This document shows, one piece after another, positions 5,023 through 7,366 of a DNA stretch of 7,366 nt (its first letter is position 1; each line of letters begins with the position of its first letter). Where the stretch lies: NCBI GenBank assembly GCA_017860725.1, contig JAGDMX010000388.1, positions 1 to 7,366 on the forward strand, in the 5' to 3' direction. The position numbers and the translations under genes were made by a program. Under the pieces are notes generated by a model. It saw only the letters and a list, made by a program, of their open reading frames with translations. It searched no databases and was not told the origin of the DNA. This DNA is from Chloroflexota bacterium (lineage in GTDB: Bacteria; Chloroflexota; Anaerolineae; Anaerolineales; UBA4823).

Positions 5023-5931
5023 ATGGCAGCCACCCGACGCCCAAGCCGACGCTTGCGTGAGGATCGCATCCTGGCAGCAGTGCTGTTAGCACCAGCTTTG
5101 CTGATTATCGCTGTAGTAACGATTTACCCATTACTGCACTCTTTCTGGATCAGCCTGCATGCCTGGAACCTGATGAAGCCCAAGGAGGGCAATCCATTCG
5201 TCGGGCTAGACAACTACATCAATACCCTGACCGACCCCATTTTCCTGGACAGCCTGCGCGTTACGATCATTTTTACTATCGCAGCCGTAGTGATCGAAAT
5301 CTCTTTAGCGATGGGGATTGCCCTGATTCTCAACCGGAAGTTCATAGGCAGAGGATTGGTACGTATGCTGGCTTTGCTCCCATGGGCAGTACCTGCAGTC
5401 GTCAACGGGATCATGTGGAAATGGATCTTAAACCCCAGTTATGGGGCGCTAAACGGTTTACTATATTCGCTTGGGCTGATTGACGAATATGTGATCTGGC
5501 TGGGCAGTCCAGAACTGGCGCTCGCCATGGTGGTCGTGGCCGACCTTTGGAAGGAAACCCCCTTCATCATGCTGCTTTTGTTGGCGGCTTTGCAGACCAT
5601 CCCCAAAGACTTGTACGAGGCTGCCACAGTAGATGGGGCCAACGTGGTGCAATCCTTTTTCCGTATCACCCTCCCGTTGATCCAACCGGTGCTTTTTGTG
5701 GCTATAGCCCTGCGCACCATCTGGGCATTAAAGAGCTTCGACCTGATCTATACATTGACTGCCGGGGGGCCCTCCAACGGCACTTCTGTCGTCGGCTATT
5801 ATACCTATATCAAATCATTTGTCTCCTTGCAGCTCGGAAGAGGCGCGGCCGTGGCATACATCATGACGTTGTTTGTCCTTATCCTGGTCTATATTTATTA
5901 TCGCGTGCTCTACCGAAAGGTGGAATACTAA
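5023..5931 (+). CDS. Sugar ABC transporter permease, MalF/UgpA-type (CUT1)
   Basis: A 302-residue inner-membrane protein forming half of the translocation channel. After a basic N-terminus (RRPSRRLRED), hydrophobic segments fall at about 15-37, 80-104, 115-135, 164-190, 219-236 and 276-293, the six expected for this family. The EAA loop that contacts the ATPase is complete at 199-218: EAA, Gly205, Ile215, Leu217-Pro218. NPFVGLDNY (57-65) and the late TAGGPSNGT (246-254) are typical of MalF/UgpA-like subunits. No Shine-Dalgarno precedes the ATG at 5023, unlike the flanking genes; the 18 bases before it are AT-rich and follow the hairpin at 4964-5004. No better in-frame start is apparent. The partner permease begins one base after the stop codon. 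Confidence 0.94.
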   Translation: MAATRRPSRRLREDRILAAVLLAPALLIIAVVTIYPLLHSFWISLHAWNLMKPKEGNPFVGLDNYINTLTDPIFLDSLRVTIIFTIAAVVIEISLAMGIALILNRKFIGRGLVRMLALLPWAVPAVVNGIMWKWILNPSYGALNGLLYSLGLIDEYVIWLGSPELALAMVVVADLWKETPFIMLLLLAALQTIPKDLYEAATVDGANVVQSFFRITLPLIQPVLFVAIALRTIWALKSFDLIYTLTAGGPSNGTSVVGYYTYIKSFVSLQLGRGAAVAYIMTLFVLILVYIYYRVLYRKVEY

Positions 5932-5932
5932 G

Positions 5933-6850
5933 ATGGCAACGCTTTCCACCCCATCACCTCTCCGGCATACACCTGGGCGGCGCTGGCGTAAAGCGCGCTC
6001 GGCAATCGGTGGGATTTTATTTTACGCACTGGTTGGGATGCTGGTCTTTGCCCTGCTGGCGCCCTTTGTGTGGATGATCATCTCCAGCATCTCGCCGCCC
6101 ACCGAGCTGGCTTCGAAACCGATTCACTGGATTCCCGAGCACCCTACGTTGGATCGCTACCGGGCGCTGTTCTTCGGCGCGCGCCCAGGTGAAATCGTGC
6201 CGATTGCAGTATCTAAATTCATCAATGCCATGAAAAGCAGCCTGATCATCGCAACGGCGACAACGCTTGTATGCATCATCACCGGGACAGCCGCGGCGTA
6301 TGCCTTGATCCGGCTGCCGGTGCCCAAGAAGGAAGGGTTTCTGTTCGGCATGCTGGCTGCTCAAATGATGCCGATTATTGTCATCATCATACCGCTGTAC
6401 CTGATGATGCAGAGGCTGGTGCTTAACGACACCTGGCAGGGCATGATCCTACTGTATTCGGGATTCATGCTGCCCACGGTGATCTGGATCATGTACGGTT
6501 ATTTCCAGACTCTGCCAGAGGAACTGGAAGAAGCAGCGATGATCGACGGGTGCTCGCGGGTAGGCGCCTTACTGCGAGTTGTCCTGCCGATTTCGGGGCC
6601 AGGACTGGTGGCCATCTCTGCCTTTGCATTTCTGTACACCTGGAATGAGTTTTTCATGGCGCTGATCTTTACCGCCTCCAGGACAAAAACCATCCCGGTG
6701 ATCGTCACCGAATTCAGCACCCAGGCAGGCATCGACTATGGGCTGATGACCACCGCAGGAGTGATCGGCAGCCTGCCGCCGCTGATCCTGGCTTTTCTTT
6801 TACAGCGATATATTGTCGCCGGGCTCACTTCCGGCGCAGTCAAAGGGTAA
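5933..6850 (+). CDS. Sugar ABC transporter permease, MalG/UgpE-type (CUT1)
   Basis: A 305-residue inner-membrane protein that pairs with the preceding permease. Hydrophobic segments lie at about 25-52, 102-125, 136-160, 169-188, 223-247 and 271-292. The EAA motif at 200-219 is intact: EAA, Gly206, then Val-Leu-Pro ending at Pro219. SSISPPTELAS (51-61) and the WNEFFMALIFT segment (237-247) are characteristic of MalG-like subunits. The ATG at 5933 is preferred to an in-frame start at 5873, because it sits after the upstream stop with AAGGTGG (5916-5922) at good spacing. The one-base gap makes translational coupling with the first permease likely. The ATP-binding subunit is not in the window; related systems use a shared MsmX/UgpC-type ATPase encoded elsewhere, or it may lie to the right. 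Confidence 0.95.
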   Translation: MATLSTPSPLRHTPGRRWRKARSAIGGILFYALVGMLVFALLAPFVWMIISSISPPTELASKPIHWIPEHPTLDRYRALFFGARPGEIVPIAVSKFINAMKSSLIIATATTLVCIITGTAAAYALIRLPVPKKEGFLFGMLAAQMMPIIVIIIPLYLMMQRLVLNDTWQGMILLYSGFMLPTVIWIMYGYFQTLPEELEEAAMIDGCSRVGALLRVVLPISGPGLVAISAFAFLYTWNEFFMALIFTASRTKTIPVIVTEFSTQAGIDYGLMTTAGVIGSLPPLILAFLLQRYIVAGLTSGAVKG

Positions 6851-6878
6851 ACACCTAAAAATATTACGAGGAGTTAAT

Positions 6879-7366
6879 ATGTCTGCTGATCTGTACTTAC
6901 TTGAAGGGGAAAAACTTTTAGAGAAAATCCGCACCAGCCAGATGGAGGCGATCCAGAAAGCTGCCCAGGCGATGGCAAAATCGATCGCCGCCAAACGGGC
7001 GGTGCACATCTTCGGGTCAGGCCATTCCGTGATCCCGGTACTGGATATCTTTCCGCGCTATGGATCCTACCCAGGCTGGCACCCGATCATGGATCCCCGG
7101 CTGATGTGGTTTAATATCACCGGGCCGGGCGGAGCGCGAGAGCTGCTGTGGTTAGAACGAGAAGAAGGATATGTAAAGAATGTACTGCTGTCCTACAACC
7201 TGGATGAGCGGGATACGTTTCTAGTATATTCACATGGCGGGATGAACGCAGCGCCGGTGGAAGTCGCCCTGGCGGCGAAAGAGAAGGGCCTGACGGTGGT
7301 GGCGGTGACCAGTGTGGCCAACCGCAAGATCAACCAGCCGACGCACTCCTCGGGGAAATCCCTGCA
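6879..7366 (+). CDS. SIS-domain sugar isomerase-like protein, UPF0309 kind (3' truncated)
   Basis: The reading frame runs from ATG 6879 off the right edge, giving 162 residues without a stop. GAGGAG (6868-6873) five bases upstream supports the start. An N-terminal helix pair (LEGEKLLEKIRTSQMEAIQKAA) leads into the SIS fold: AVHIFGSGHS (41-50), YSHGGMNAAPVEVALAAKEKGLTVVAVTS (117-145) and THSSGK (155-160). This order matches UPF0309 proteins, which sit beside sugar ABC, ROK and GntR genes and probably bind or isomerise phosphosugars in the cytoplasm. Two departures are notable: the usual SNSG phosphate-binding motif reads SHGG (118-121), and the His after FGTGHS is Val51. It is 28 bp after the second permease, in the same apparent operon. 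Assignment to the SIS family is firm; UPF0309 membership and catalysis are inferred from remembered motifs. Confidence 0.85.
   Translation, partial: MSADLYLLEGEKLLEKIRTSQMEAIQKAAQAMAKSIAAKRAVHIFGSGHSVIPVLDIFPRYGSYPGWHPIMDPRLMWFNITGPGGARELLWLEREEGYVKNVLLSYNLDERDTFLVYSHGGMNAAPVEVALAAKEKGLTVVAVTSVANRKINQPTHSSGKSL

Noticed and set aside
1..7366. tRNA, rRNA, insertion sequences, att sites
   Set aside because: No cloverleaf, rRNA-like segment, transposase reading frame or terminal repeats were seen on either strand.

Overview
The window looks like a chromosomal segment from a Chloroflexota bacterium, most likely Anaerolineae-like. This is an inference from style, not a marker gene: Pro/Thr-rich 'PTPTATPTP' and 'PTEAP' linkers on exported proteins, moderately high GC, sigma70-type promoters, and a carbohydrate ABC locus of the kind common in that phylum. 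All recognisable genes are on the + strand.

Region 1 (1-444) is the 3' end of an unrelated gene. It encodes a Thr/Pro-rich linker followed by a C-terminal OB-fold-like domain. Region 2 (445-646) is a regulatory segment. It holds a perfect-consensus promoter (TTGACA, 17 bp, TATAAT), an inverted repeat overlapping the -10 box, and a long two-tier hairpin whose outer stem closes at an in-frame ATG.

Region 3 (647-3469) is a tight three-gene unit: a HutC-type GntR/UTRA repressor, a zinc-dependent medium-chain dehydrogenase, and a ROK-family sugar kinase homologue that overlaps the dehydrogenase by an ATGA junction. Region 4 (3470-3637) is a 168-bp intergenic segment with several palindromes, an orphan perfect Shine-Dalgarno, and a probable extended -10 promoter for the next gene.

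Region 5 (3638-7366) is a CUT1-type sugar ABC importer: lipoprotein binding protein and two EAA-motif permeases. A SIS-domain protein of the UPF0309 kind follows and runs off the right edge. A strong 14-bp hairpin separates the binding-protein gene from the permeases. No ATP-binding subunit is present; CUT1 systems often share one encoded elsewhere.

Taken together, the locus reads as a repressor-controlled uptake and catabolic cassette for a sugar, amino sugar or sugar derivative. The importer brings it in, the ROK protein may phosphorylate it, the SIS protein may isomerise it, and the dehydrogenase may oxidise or reduce an intermediate. The substrate cannot be read from the sequence. The ROK protein lacks the family's zinc-site residues, and the SIS protein departs from its family's usual SNSG motif. 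This is therefore not a textbook pathway copy, although no clearly new type of system is visible.
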